A stretch of 64,000 nt of DNA from Neptuniibacter marinus (GCF_001597725.1 NZ_LUTR01000013.1:1-64000); one strand, 5' to 3'; positions 9,583-18,390 are shown, counted from the first letter of the stretch. The notes: generated by a model from the letters alone, not told the origin. Made by a program: numbers and translations.

Positions 9583-9891
9583 ATGAGCGAAAAAATAGTT
9601 AGATATGCAGCTATTTGTATTGGGTTAGCAGTTACTTTAGCCATCCTCTACATAAATGATGGTAATTTTTCACGTTATGGGCTTTTTGCGCAGAGTATCA
9701 AAGATACAGCGGCTTTTGATATTTTGAGGCAGATTGCTAAAGAGTTTACTCGTTACTCTACAGCTAGAAACTGGGCATATTTTCTATGGTTTGTTTGTCT
9801 TGGTACTGGTCTGTTATTGTCTTGGAAGTGTCGATTTAAAACAGCTACAGTTTTGACCAAGTTAATAAAATATATTCATAAAAAAGTATAA
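9583..9891 (+). CDS. Small two-segment membrane protein
   Basis: 102 residues with hydrophobic segments at about 8-24 and 65-83 and a Lys-rich cytoplasmic end (IKYIHKKV). No recognised family. It follows the lipoprotein by 43 bases and probably shares its transcript; it is the last gene before the right end of the element. Confidence 0.6.
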   Translation: MSEKIVRYAAICIGLAVTLAILYINDGNFSRYGLFAQSIKDTAAFDILRQIAKEFTRYSTARNWAYFLWFVCLGTGLLLSWKCRFKTATVLTKLIKYIHKKV

Positions 9892-9981
9892 TCTAATCCA
9901 ATATTCGTCTTTCTTTAGCCTTTACGAGCCTCTTGCGGTTCTTTTTTTGAATATGCTATTGCTGATTCAGAAAAGTAATTT

Positions 9982-10002
9982 GGGGGCATTTAAGGGGGCA
10001 TT
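9982..10002. promoter_or_regulatory. Integrase arm-type sites, right end
   Basis: Two direct copies of GGGGGCATT (9982-9990 and 9994-10002), 12 bp apart, mirroring the 12-bp-spaced pair at 4990 and 5002. Confidence 0.6.
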
Positions 10003-10064
10003 GTCTATATGTTATTTATTTATTATCCAATTAATACAGTTGGTTAGGGTTCTTAATCGATAGA

Positions 10065-10128
10065 GCTAGGCCCACCATATTCTTCATTTCCAAAACGTTT
10101 AAAGCATCTTATATCGTCCAGAAGTCAG
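10065..10128. other. attR: displaced tRNA 3' end
   Basis: GCTAGGCCCACCATAT (10065-10080) is the tRNA-Ala 3' end with one base deleted; 10105-10128 matches 4892-4915 at 22 of 24 positions. The 9892-10261 gap holds this site, the arm repeats and no gene. Confidence 0.7.
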
Positions 10129-10261
10129 TTAAGACGTACATCTCTTTTCCTCACTCTAATGACGCCAAGCATAAAGTTACCTCGTGCGCGAATACTCTTC
10201 TTTTTAGGCCTTAGCTTTTATTAGGGATAACCTCCTAAACTCCAATGGAAGGAAGATTTGA

Positions 10262-10644
10262 GTGACACGGATTTTTTTAACGAAAAAATTTGGCAAATGG
10301 TCTAATGATGTTGGTTTGGTTGATGAGAAAATCGTAAGAGCCATCACAGAAATAGAACAAGGGCTCATCGATGCCGACTTAGGTGGCTCCACTTTTAAAA
10401 AGCGTATTGGCATTAACGGTCAGGGTAAGAGTGGAAGTCTGCGCACAATTATAGGGTTTAAAAAAGGCGAGAGAGCTTTTTTCTTTATGGTTTTCCTAAA
10501 GGTGAAAAAGATAATATTACTAGGCAAGAAAAAGCTGCCTTAAAGGAAATGGCCAAAATATATTTTGAGCTGAATGCCCAAAAGCTGAAAGCGGCTTTAG
10601 AGTCCGGCGCATTAATTGAAATAAAAAAGAATATTAAGGAATAA
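10262..10644 (+). pseudogene. Frameshifted RelE/HigB-type toxin
   Basis: The first frame gives a RelE-superfamily start (MTRIFLTKKFGKWSNDVGLVDEKI, then KRIGINGQGKSGSLRTIIGFKKGERAFF). After the T run at 10477-10482 the family sequence continues in another frame as YGFPKGEKDNITRQEKAALKEMAKIY and ends LIEI-KKNIKE at 10644. One missing base explains it. The original frame stops early (10543), so a normal toxin is not made unless frameshifting occurs. The antitoxin follows by 5 bases. Confidence 0.8.
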
Positions 10645-10649
10645 CAGTC

Positions 10650-10952
10650 ATGAGTGATATTCTTAACGCTATACACGAAGATGTGACTGCTCTGCATGAA
10701 TGTGGAGCTGTTAATGAGATTACTATGCGCAATTTTGATGCGTTATGTTTGACACCTGTCCCAACCTACACGCCAGAACGAATCAAAGAGGTCAGGGAGA
10801 AAAATCATGTTAGCCAGTCTGTACTGGCGGCTTATCTGTGCGTTACAGTCAAAGCTGTGCAGCGGTGGGAACAAGGCTCCTCAAAACCATCTGGCGATAC
10901 GGCTAAATTGCTTGCTATCGCAGAAAAAAAAGGACTGCAAGCCATTGCTTAA
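10650..10952 (+). CDS. XRE-type antitoxin partner
   Basis: 100-residue DNA-binding antitoxin. A helix-turn-helix is seen at about 45-90 (KEVREKNHVSQSVLAAYLCVTVKAVQRWEQGSSKPSGDTAKLL). The N-terminal 40 residues would contact the toxin. It lies 5 bases after the broken toxin gene, the toxin-first order typical of HigBA-like pairs. It appears intact. Confidence 0.85.
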   Translation: MSDILNAIHEDVTALHECGAVNEITMRNFDALCLTPVPTYTPERIKEVREKNHVSQSVLAAYLCVTVKAVQRWEQGSSKPSGDTAKLLAIAEKKGLQAIA

Positions 10953-10980
10953 TGACCTTTTTAGAAGTGGTCAATAATTT

Positions 10981-11005
10981 AAAGTCCCTCTAAAGGGGCT
11001 TTCTT
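10981..11005 (+). terminator. Terminator after the antitoxin
   Basis: Stem AAAGTCCCT / AGGGGCTTT with a 4-base loop, followed by CTT. A weaker GACC/GGTC stem precedes it. Confidence 0.6.
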
Positions 11006-11785
11006 GCGAGCTTTCAGAGCAGCACCACATTTAACTATAGATTGAAATGCTGTCTTATATTGGTGAAAGAAGATAAGCATATTTCTCTTTTAAGGGGTGC
11101 CCGTCCCTCCTGTCCGCCTGCACCTACGGGATGCCATCTACCCATTTCACTCAATTGATATGGCAGGCGTAAATACCGGAACCGACGCAAGCGCCTACGT
11201 GAAGGTGTACTGATGTACAGAAGAGAGATAAGGCATGCGGTGTAATAGCCCCGCCACATACACCGCGTACAGAGTCATTGGATAGCCCACGGGGGCCTTC
11301 CTCTGCATCGCTCCATGCTTTAAATTGATTATAGAATAAAAAAACCAATGGCAGGAACTCAAGAAATGATAAGTATCGACTATGACAGTCAGCCGGTTGC
11401 TGATCTGTTAGATCAATTGTTGGCTAATAAAACCAACACCAAACTCGCATCGGGGAAAGTTAAGCGCTTATTGCTCTATGTGTAGGCGAATGATTGATAA
11501 TAATGAGTTGAAATATAAGGATGACTAGGGTCGCTCTGGCTGGAACGTTAACCATATTTTCTGCCCTGAACAGCACCGTTTACTGGCGGTTGAGACCGTT
11601 TACCTTTTCATGAAATAACAGTTTTAAAAGAATTTTATTGTTAAGATATAAGGCCGTTACGGCAGAGATCTAGTCAATTTTATATGGCGTATGTTTGTTT
11701 GCTTTAGCACAGGGCGACATAAGGGTTAATTTCTGCCAGAATCTAGCCCTATTAGGTTCACTATTAGATACAGCTTTTTTTTAAG
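11006..11785. other. Gene-poor decayed stretch, possible Mu gpG remnant
   Basis: No intact gene is seen. A 45-codon reading frame at 11348-11485 starts MAGTQEMISIDYDSQPVADL and resembles the N-terminus of Mu-like virion morphogenesis protein gpG, then stops; this is a weak call. The other reading frames look like noise. Confidence 0.4.
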
Positions 11786-12088
11786 GCTCGCCCTTACCCA
11801 ATAGAATCGAAAGCGTTTTACGACATCTTAAAATCCCTGTCGATTAAGTATGACTTCACCTACCCTGAAGATAAGATGATTGAATTGGCTAAGCATGCCA
11901 AGGAGGAGGTCGATAGCGTCGCCAGCTTCCCCGCATGGAACCAACGGGAAGATATCAAAGCCGAGCTAGAAGTGAAGTTAATCTTACTACTGGCCAAATA
12001 TGGTTATCCACCGGTGGCCAACGATGATGTTTATAAAAAGATCTTGGAGCAGGCGGAGAATTTTAAGAGAAATCGGGGGTGGGGGTAG
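11786..12088 (+). pseudogene. Remnant of a type I restriction subunit HsdR (C-terminus)
   Basis: About 100 codons (PIESKAFYDILKS, then MIELAKHAKEEVDSV, DIKAELEVKLILLLAKYGYPP, KILEQAENF) match the C-terminal helical domain of HsdR. The helicase, nuclease and specificity parts and hsdM/hsdS are missing. Only a tail is left, evidence of past loss of a restriction system here. Confidence 0.7.
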
Positions 12089-12161
12089 AATGGAAAAATA
12101 TGTGAAGGCTTTCCACATCGCACGTTAATCACTCTTAACCTGCGATGGTCTATTTTAGTCG

Positions 12162-12485
12162 TTATCTCTGATCATAAATAGGCGAGGGAAAGAGGTGTAT
12201 TTTTTTTCGTACAGAATACGAAGAAAGTGTGCCATACAACTTGGCTCCCATATCAACACATCCTGAGGGCTTATTTTTACGGCTAGAGATACGAAGGCAG
12301 TAGAATTCAGCCCTTTGACTTAAATCCTTAATCATCTTTAGCGCGCCTTCGTTTATTTCAGTATAAAAAATCAATATACGAGATTGGTGGTCTTTTGGTA
12401 TTCCACTGAGTGTTTTTTGTATTGTCCCCCCAGTATGGATAACAGAGTCATAGATAACAATATTCTCTATATCTGGTTCCGGTGC
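12162..12485 (-). pseudogene. Remnant of a uracil-phosphoribosyltransferase-like protein
   Basis: An open frame on the minus strand, without a proper start, contains the PRPP-loop sequence IVIYDSVIHTGGTI and a C-terminal GCVDMGAKLYGT block similar to the end of UPRTase-type enzymes. A stop at 12486-12488 cuts it upstream, so the N-terminal half is lost. Confidence 0.6.
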
Positions 12486-12558
12486 TTAATGATCACTCCC
12501 ATATCGTATTCGTTAATTACGAGTGATAAATTAGCTATATCTACAACTAAATAATAAC

Positions 12559-12571
12559 GATAATGATTATC
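12559..12571. promoter_or_regulatory. Fur box upstream of flavodoxin
   Basis: GATAATGATTATC is a perfect 6-1-6 palindrome (GATAAT-N-ATTATC), the core of the Fur operator. It lies 84 bp before the flavodoxin start, where iron-repressed flavodoxins carry it. Confidence 0.75.
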
Positions 12572-12654
12572 AATTAAATTTATGGTATTTTAAAAGTCGA
12601 ACGCAAGCTATTTAGCGAGCAAAAGCCTCAAACTAGATTTAGAGACCTACTTTC

Positions 12655-13169
12655 GTGAAAACTGCACTCTTCTATGGAACAACCACAGGTAACACAGGCG
12701 ATATAGCCGATAAAGTAAAAGCGGAATGGGATATTTCCGATATTGATCTATTCGATGTGGCGGACACAACACTCGATTCGGCCAGCCATTATGATCTTTT
12801 GATCTTTGCTATTCCCACTTGGGATTACGGTGAAGTTCAAGAAGACTGGCTAGATGTTTGGGAAGAAGTGGACCAGCTTAATTTTGAAGGTAAGCAAGCA
12901 GCCTTTATTGGTTTAGGTGATCAATACGGTTACCCAGAGTGGTTTGTTGATGCTATGGGTATGCTACACGATAAAATTGTCAATAGGGGGCTGAAATCGT
13001 AGGCCACTGGCCTATCGATGGCTACGAATTTGAAGAATCAAAAGCCCTCACACAAGATAAAAAGCACTTTATCGGCCTCGCGCTAGATGAAGACTGGCAA
13101 CGGGAGCAAACAACAGAGCGTCTTACTGGCTGGTTAGATCAGGTCAAACTGGAGTTGGGCCTATTTTAA
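12655..13169 (+). pseudogene. Flavodoxin, broken by one frameshift
   Basis: Long-chain flavodoxin that would replace ferredoxin under iron limitation. The FMN phosphate loop GTTTGNTGDIADK is at about 9-21, and WDYGEVQEDW and GLGDQYGYPEWFVDA follow. The frame stops at 13002 after VNRGLKS. One extra base in the G run at 12986-12990 restores the rest: GAEIVGHWPIDGYEF and so on, ending LELGLF at 13169. Either real decay or a homopolymer sequencing error. Confidence 0.85.
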
Positions 13170-13371
13170 GGCTCTATATCTACTTAGTCTCATTCAAAGA
13201 TCTACCCGCTCCGTCGAGCGAAAACGGGGGCATGTTGGGAGTATAAATCAATAGCCCTCGTTCTAGCCTTATCATGTGTTTGGTGAACCTGACGTTGCAC
13301 AGCCCCTTTTGAGTAGTAAGAAACTTTATATTCACACCTTAGCTATATGGCGAATAGTGGATAGGGATACA

Positions 13372-14181
13372 CTAGACCAACTTTTTCAGAAGGGTTTCGA
13401 TCGTTTGAACTAATGCTTTGTTTTTTTCTGAATTAAGTGCATCGTTGTGTGGGGCAGAAAATGTGTTGCTGTCGTTATCGAAATACGTACCCGAAGCATT
13501 TGCAAAATCCTTATCTACTGCGGCTTTGACCAATACTTTTGCGCCAATTGAGAGGCTTTTTCCCTCTATGCCGTAAGCATTTTTAACCATTTTGCTCGCC
13601 AGTAGTGATCCGGGGTTAATTGCAATAATCGAAGGCCAATTGGAAGGGTGCTCTTGGGCTAGGTAGAAAGACCACATGGTTATGGCGAGTTTACTTTGGG
13701 CATAGGCCTGATTTGCATTATCGATTTTGATGCTTCCTCTAAGTGCATCGAGAACCACGGGGGCTTGTGCCGCAGATGAAAGATTAAGCACGCGGCCCGT
13801 TTCAGGCATGAGAGGGGCTATCTGCTTAGTTAATAAATAAGGAGCCAGAGTGTTGACGGCAAAACGCACATCAAGCCCTTGATCTGTTTGTGGTGAAGGA
13901 GTGGTATAGATACCTGCATTATTAATTAGCACATCGATTGTAGAATGGTTGTCTGTGATCGTCTTAGCGAGCTGCATTACGTTAGGCATATTAGAAAGGT
14001 CGGCTTGATAGGCTTTAAGCTTTTCTGATGTTGTTAAGGGTATAAGGTGTTCATAAGCCTTATTTAGCTTGGTTTTGTTGCGGCCATGTATCAGTATATT
14101 ATGGCCTTTTCGAGCTAATAATTTTGCTGTTTCCAGACCGATACCATCGGTAGAACCGGTGATTAATATTGTTTTTTTCAT
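13372..14181 (-). CDS. Short-chain dehydrogenase/reductase
   Basis: NAD(P)-dependent SDR of 269 residues. Cofactor motif TGSTDGIG is at 8-15, NNAG at about 87-90 and catalytic YAQSK at about 158-162, with serine in the preceding LNLSSA. HGRNKTK after beta-2 suggests NADP preference. The substrate is not deducible; the sequence resembles retinol-dehydrogenase/WW-type SDRs. Last gene of a three-gene minus-strand operon with the monooxygenase and the CmcJ-like gene (gaps of 15 and 18 bases). Confidence 0.9.
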   Translation of the reverse strand: MKKTILITGSTDGIGLETAKLLARKGHNILIHGRNKTKLNKAYEHLIPLTTSEKLKAYQADLSNMPNVMQLAKTITDNHSTIDVLINNAGIYTTPSPQTDQGLDVRFAVNTLAPYLLTKQIAPLMPETGRVLNLSSAAQAPVVLDALRGSIKIDNANQAYAQSKLAITMWSFYLAQEHPSNWPSIIAINPGSLLASKMVKNAYGIEGKSLSIGAKVLVKAAVDKDFANASGTYFDNDSNTFSAPHNDALNSEKNKALVQTIETLLKKLV

Positions 14182-14196
14182 GTCAATTTCCTAGGT

Positions 14197-15156
14197 TTAT
14201 ACGTCGGGTAGTAATTCGTTAGCGAGTTTCTTAATGGTTGTTTCAGGGTCTGAGCGGTTAAAGCGAAGATTGAGTGCTATATGATTAACACCAATATTGC
14301 GTCTGATTTTTAGGTAGTTGCGTAAGTGTTTAATTCCAAGTCTCAGCCCTAAATGTATGGGGGTGGGAGAGGCGTTGTCGTCAGGCAGCAAATCTATGTA
14401 GAGCGGTTCCATAACGGGTTTCTCCATTAGGCTTGCAGCTCGACTTAGTGATCTATATTTCTCAATGAGTTGTCTTTGTATATTTTCAGCTTTAGGGTAG
14501 GTTATCCAGCCGTTGGTGTTTTTTGCAATCCAGTCTTCAGACTGCTGGCTAATACCTGTAACCAACATGGGTATTTGATCGGAAACAGGTTTAGGAAACA
14601 TCTCTAACTTTCCATGTAGATGACCAAAACTATTATTGATCGTTGGGAAGGTCGTTGCCATTGCCCGTATATATTCGTAACTTTCCCTAAAACGCTCCCC
14701 TCTATTTTCAAAAATTATATTGTGTGCAGGATATTCTTCAGGTCGGTCTCCAGATGCAATTCCTAGGATTAATCGTCCTTGTGATAATTGGTCTGCTGTG
14801 GCTGCTGATTTTGCAATATGGGAGGGGTGACGAAGGGGCAAAATAACGCTTGAAACCCCTAATGCTATCTGACGGGTTTGTAGGGCAAGTGCGCCAAGAT
14901 AAACGAAAGGGTCATAAAGTTGACCTGCATCGCCAAAAGAGGGGACATTAAAGGGAATATCTCGTAACCAAACAGCTGAAAACCCTAGTTTTTCTGCACG
15001 CTGCACGCGTTCTATATGGCGTTGCATGGATGGTATCGAGGCATTGTCGTAATTTTCAATTGGAACCACTAACCCAAGGGATAGTTTTCCAAGTTTAAAG
15101 ACACGGTTATAACCCGAATTTATAGGCTTAAATTCAATGCGCTGTTCGGAGTTCAT
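14197..15156 (-). CDS. Luciferase-like flavin-dependent monooxygenase
   Basis: 319-residue LLM-class oxidoreductase that probably uses FMNH2 to oxygenate an unknown substrate. TIM-barrel motifs include LGFSAVWLRDIPF (about 57-69), the SHIAKSAATADQLSQGRLILGIASG block (about 111-135) and AMATTFPTIN. No flavin reductase is adjacent. Middle gene of the operon divergent from the LysR regulator. Confidence 0.85.
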   Translation of the reverse strand: MNSEQRIEFKPINSGYNRVFKLGKLSLGLVVPIENYDNASIPSMQRHIERVQRAEKLGFSAVWLRDIPFNVPSFGDAGQLYDPFVYLGALALQTRQIALGVSSVILPLRHPSHIAKSAATADQLSQGRLILGIASGDRPEEYPAHNIIFENRGERFRESYEYIRAMATTFPTINNSFGHLHGKLEMFPKPVSDQIPMLVTGISQQSEDWIAKNTNGWITYPKAENIQRQLIEKYRSLSRAASLMEKPVMEPLYIDLLPDDNASPTPIHLGLRLGIKHLRNYLKIRRNIGVNHIALNLRFNRSDPETTIKKLANELLPDV

Positions 15157-15174
15157 TTCAGCGGAGTTCCCTGA

Positions 15175-16011
15175 TTAGAAAAGAATTAATGTACGGGTTT
15201 CAAGGCTTATTCTCGGTTGAGTTGTCCCTGCCTCGTTACCTAAATCCATGGCTCCGTGAGCTAAACAGGGTTTTCCCTGGTTATCATAAACATTGAAGAT
15301 GACGATATCCTGTGGCGTCATCTGAGACATATAAAACCAATGATGTTGATGATTGGCGGTGACGCCGAGTATGTGGCCTTGTCTATCTGGGTAAACCAAT
15401 GCAATTTCCAGCCAGTCATCAGGGCTGACTGAGTCAGGATGAATAAAACCTAAGGGTGCAGTTTTTATTGGGCCTTCAATAGGTCGCCATAGGTTCACAA
15501 AAGCATAATGGCCTTTAGATATTTCAACCGCACGTTTAGTACCTACAAGATCCACTAAACGTTGCTTGGCCCCTTCGGGGCTATAATCGTTGTGTACATT
15601 CCGAGCGGGCCGTCGGATTGCATTTTTGCTATCTCTTCGCACTGTATGGTCAAAAATGATGACTTCTGTTGCGCCAATTTTCTCTGACAATAGCGTTGTT
15701 AATTCATTGTTATAGGTTTCTTGCCAACCGGTTGTTTTAGAAAAGCTTACTATTTGGCTGGTATGGCTTTCAAAAGTAATACCGTTATCTTCGAAGTTGA
15801 CCGTTAGATCGCCACGTCTTATATCTTGTACTTGGACTTGAGATGAGAGTAGCTCAGGCGATACAAGCTTACCTACGTCACCATTCGTATCAAAATAAAA
15901 TGCTTGTGAATAGGGAGATTTGACATGGTAGTTAACTGTCGCAGTGCTAAACATAAGTTGTGCCCCAGAATTACTGAGAGTTTTCACTCGATGAGTTGAA
16001 CTATATTGCAA
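15175..16011 (-). CDS. CmcJ/NvfI-family oxygenase-like protein
   Basis: 278 residues with the family signature: HNDYS (His-x-Asp metal pair) at about 140, an arginine-rich RRPARNVH segment before it, VNLWRPI at about 175, and a distal His in CLAHGAMD before the C-terminal PRISLETRTLILF. Some homologues (fungal AsaB/NvfI) are Fe(II)/2-oxoglutarate oxygenases, so a small-molecule oxidation is likely. First gene of the three-gene operon; starts 132 bases from the LysR gene. Confidence 0.7.
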   Translation of the reverse strand: MQYSSTHRVKTLSNSGAQLMFSTATVNYHVKSPYSQAFYFDTNGDVGKLVSPELLSSQVQVQDIRRGDLTVNFEDNGITFESHTSQIVSFSKTTGWQETYNNELTTLLSEKIGATEVIIFDHTVRRDSKNAIRRPARNVHNDYSPEGAKQRLVDLVGTKRAVEISKGHYAFVNLWRPIEGPIKTAPLGFIHPDSVSPDDWLEIALVYPDRQGHILGVTANHQHHWFYMSQMTPQDIVIFNVYDNQGKPCLAHGAMDLGNEAGTTQPRISLETRTLILF

Positions 16012-16143
16012 CTCATAAGTGTATTAAATGGGGGGTTATTTAGTTGAGAATTCGGATTATGAATATAATCTTTTAAGTTTTACTTGCATGGGGAGGGTAA
16101 AGGCAGTCATATAGATAGCCCTTTTCGTATGACGGATATAAGA

Positions 16144-17055
16144 ATGGATACCGAAGGAATAAGGCTTTTTGTTATGGCAGCGGATATGTTAAATATCAGT
16201 GCTGCTGGACGAGTGCTTGGCCTGGCTCCGGCTGTCGCTAGCGCCCGATTAGCAAAGTTAGAAAACCAGATGGGGGCGGATTTGTTACACCGTTCGACTC
16301 GGAAGGTATCGTTATCGATTGAGGGCGCAGAATTTCTGCCTTTTGCGAGGGAGATCCTTGCTCAAGAGGACGCGGCTCGCGCAGCATTGGGTCATGGTAG
16401 TTCTGAAATAAAAGGAACGCTGCGTTTTGCCGCATCCAGTACATTTGCCCAACTTTATATTGCCCCGATCTTGCCTGAATTTCTTGCGAGATACCCTGAG
16501 GTTAATTTGGAGTTAAAACTGTCTGATACTCAGATAAACCTTATAGAGGGCGGGTTTGATCTTGCCCTACGAAACTATGCCATTGAGGATAGTAACTTAC
16601 GGGCACGGAAATTGGCTGATGATAAGAGAATTCTCTGTGCTTCCCCTGAATACCTGTCTCGCAATGGCGTGCCTGAAACGTTAGAAGATTTGATATCGCA
16701 TCAGATGTTGGTTTTTATGGATGGCCCTGCTAGATCTCTGGTGTCTGAAGGAGATAAACCCAAAGGGTTTTTTCCACCAAAAGGTGCGGGGGCGCGTGTG
16801 ATCTGCGATGACGGAGCCAGTATGCGAATAGCGACCCAATCGGGTGTTGGAATTTCAATGAACTCATTGTGGAGCGTGTATCGCGATATTCAGGAGGGGA
16901 CGTTAGTGCGTGTATTGCCGGAGTATGAGGTAGAAGATCTGTCCGCTATCTGGCTGGTATATCCCAAGTCGAATATGTTGACGTCTAAAGTGAGGGTCTT
17001 TATTGATTTCCTTTTGGAAAAGCTGGGGGGGGTGGATGTTTGGGGGAATAAGTAG
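16144..17055 (+). CDS. LysR-family regulator
   Basis: 303 residues from the ATG at 16144. The helix-turn-helix is at about 6-50 (LFVMAADMLNISAAGRVLGLAPAVASARLAKLENQMGADLLHRSTRKVSLSIEG) and an inducer-binding domain follows (about 90-290). A longer frame opens at a TTG (16084) and an ATG (16129), but the family normally begins a few residues before the first helix and no start has a good ribosome site. It diverges from the oxygenase operon, which it probably controls. Confidence 0.88.
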   Translation: MDTEGIRLFVMAADMLNISAAGRVLGLAPAVASARLAKLENQMGADLLHRSTRKVSLSIEGAEFLPFAREILAQEDAARAALGHGSSEIKGTLRFAASSTFAQLYIAPILPEFLARYPEVNLELKLSDTQINLIEGGFDLALRNYAIEDSNLRARKLADDKRILCASPEYLSRNGVPETLEDLISHQMLVFMDGPARSLVSEGDKPKGFFPPKGAGARVICDDGASMRIATQSGVGISMNSLWSVYRDIQEGTLVRVLPEYEVEDLSAIWLVYPKSNMLTSKVRVFIDFLLEKLGGVDVWGNK

Positions 17056-17182
17056 GGGGCGCTAAAATTTAATTATATATAAAACCTAAAATCTAAAAAC
17101 TAATCTCAGTTTTTTGTTGTTTATGTATTTTCTGCGAAGTATATCGTTAGGGCATAACTTAACACCTTCATTGGAAAACCAA

Positions 17183-17496
17183 ATGAAAGCAATGATTCTA
17201 AAGAGTACGGAGATAACCCTGTATTCATTTCAACAGAGATGCCTAAACCTTCAGTTAATGCCGATCAGGTTCTGATTCGTATTGCTCTACCTGTGTCAAT
17301 ACGGTTGATATCTTGATAAACAGCTAGGCGAGGATCTGCCTTTGTCTCCGGACCTACCTGCGGTATTGGGGATTGTTGATGCCGGTGCTCTATAGCCTTA
17401 GTTGATGAGCAACGTTTTAGTTTTGCCGATGTGGGCAGCGTCTATGCTTACTTAACGAGTGGTTAAGCGATTGGTAAAGTTGTTGTAGAAATCTAA
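17183..17496 (+). pseudogene. Degenerate MDR alcohol dehydrogenase
   Basis: Pieces of a medium-chain reductase appear in different frames: MKAMILKS, then ISTEMPKPSVNADQVLIRIA, then DLPLSPDLPAVLGIVDAG, and a C-terminal AIGKVVVEI followed by TAA at 17494-17496. Several frameshifts and a large internal deletion remove most of the Rossmann domain. Confidence 0.7.
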
Positions 17497-18087
17497 AGCT
17501 TGCCAGAGAGACTGATTTACAAGTCAGCCTTTCTGACATGAAATGAAGGGCTTGAACGCTAGACGCTGCCTGATGTGCTTGTTCATTTTTTACAGGGAAG
17601 GCGGCCTCGACAAAATTGAGCTTTTCAGGCGCTTGGTATGGATACCTGTTTATTAAGTAGAGTACGTTAATACATGCTTTTATTGGTCTGTACTGAGTTA
17701 ATTACCACCGAGTATAGAACCCAATCCAAGTGGACATGGTGTGTTTGAGAGGACCGCATCATATAGTCATATGCCTAAAACGTTGTTGCTTCTTTTTCCT
17801 CTTTCTTCTCATTATCAGGAATATGCATCAGGTTTATCGCCTATTTGCATATTTTTGGTGCGCTTTTCACTTAAATTATATTCATATTACGAATTATGAA
17901 ATCCGATATAGGGTAATTTATTTAGATTAAGCACGTAACTATACTGTTTTTCAGTCTAATTTAAGTCTGTGTTTAAACGAGGGTTTTTGGCATGAAACTT
18001 AAAAAAACGATCAGCGGAGCTTGTCGTCGATACAACTAAAATTTGATCTTCTAGTCCTAAAACTAAAACCATACTGGAGAAGAAGAA
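17497..18087. other. Intergenic stretch without a supported gene
   Basis: AT-rich sequence after the MDR remnant. A 66-codon frame at 17730-17930 has no credible start or family and is probably noise. The last bases hold the ribosome site (GGAGAAGAAG) of the DUF1330 gene. Confidence 0.5.
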
Positions 18088-18390
18088 ATGGCTTATTACT
18101 CTGTGATAGAGGTAACACCAACAAGTGAAGATTGGATTCCTACGTATCTTGAAAAGTCAGGACCGATTTTAGCAAAGTATGGTGGAAAGTATCTTACTAG
18201 AACGGTTAGTCATGAACAGGTTGAAGGTCATGAAGATTTTGCAGCTCTTCGAATTATTTTAGAGTGGCCGTCTAAAGAGGCTGCACAGTCTTTTATGGAA
18301 GATCCTGATTATGCACCTTTACTTCAAGCCCGAACAGAGGGGTCTATAAGTAAGCACTTTTTAATAGAAGCGAAGGATGATATGGCCTAG
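18088..18390 (+). CDS. DUF1330 family protein
   Basis: 100-residue dimeric ferredoxin-like-fold protein. It shows the DUF1330 pattern: Y-S-VIEVTPTSEDWIPTYLEKSGPILAKYGGKYLTR, then EWPSKEAAQSFMEDPDYAPLLQAR. The family function is unknown; members often accompany catabolic enzymes. A GGAGAAGAAG ribosome site precedes the ATG. It stands 168 bases before the MDR gene. Confidence 0.85.
   Translation: MAYYSVIEVTPTSEDWIPTYLEKSGPILAKYGGKYLTRTVSHEQVEGHEDFAALRIILEWPSKEAAQSFMEDPDYAPLLQARTEGSISKHFLIEAKDDMA

Larger units (their letters stand above)
4863..10128. mobile_element. 5.2-kb integrative element in tRNA-Ala
   Basis: The left boundary is the tRNA-Ala 3' end and the right boundary a degenerate copy of it (10065-10080), with a second matching block further out (4892-4915 and 10105-10128). 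A P4-type integrase is adjacent to the tRNA, with repeated GGGGGCATT sites at both ends. Contents: int, one unknown gene, alpA-like regulator, two small ORFs, HUH-type Rep-like protein, zinc-ribbon protein, lipoprotein, small membrane protein. No capsid, tail or conjugation genes are visible, so it resembles a satellite or integrative plasmid. The right att copy differs by an indel, so mobility may be impaired. Confidence 0.85.

Noticed and set aside
11035-11348. Two overlapping minus-strand frames of 65-74 codons
   Set aside because: No ribosome sites, low-quality composition, mutually overlapping; no recognisable domain.
17730-17930. 66-codon open frame on the plus strand
   Set aside because: No ribosome site, odd composition (many Phe, Tyr, Cys), no family; lies in decayed AT-rich sequence.
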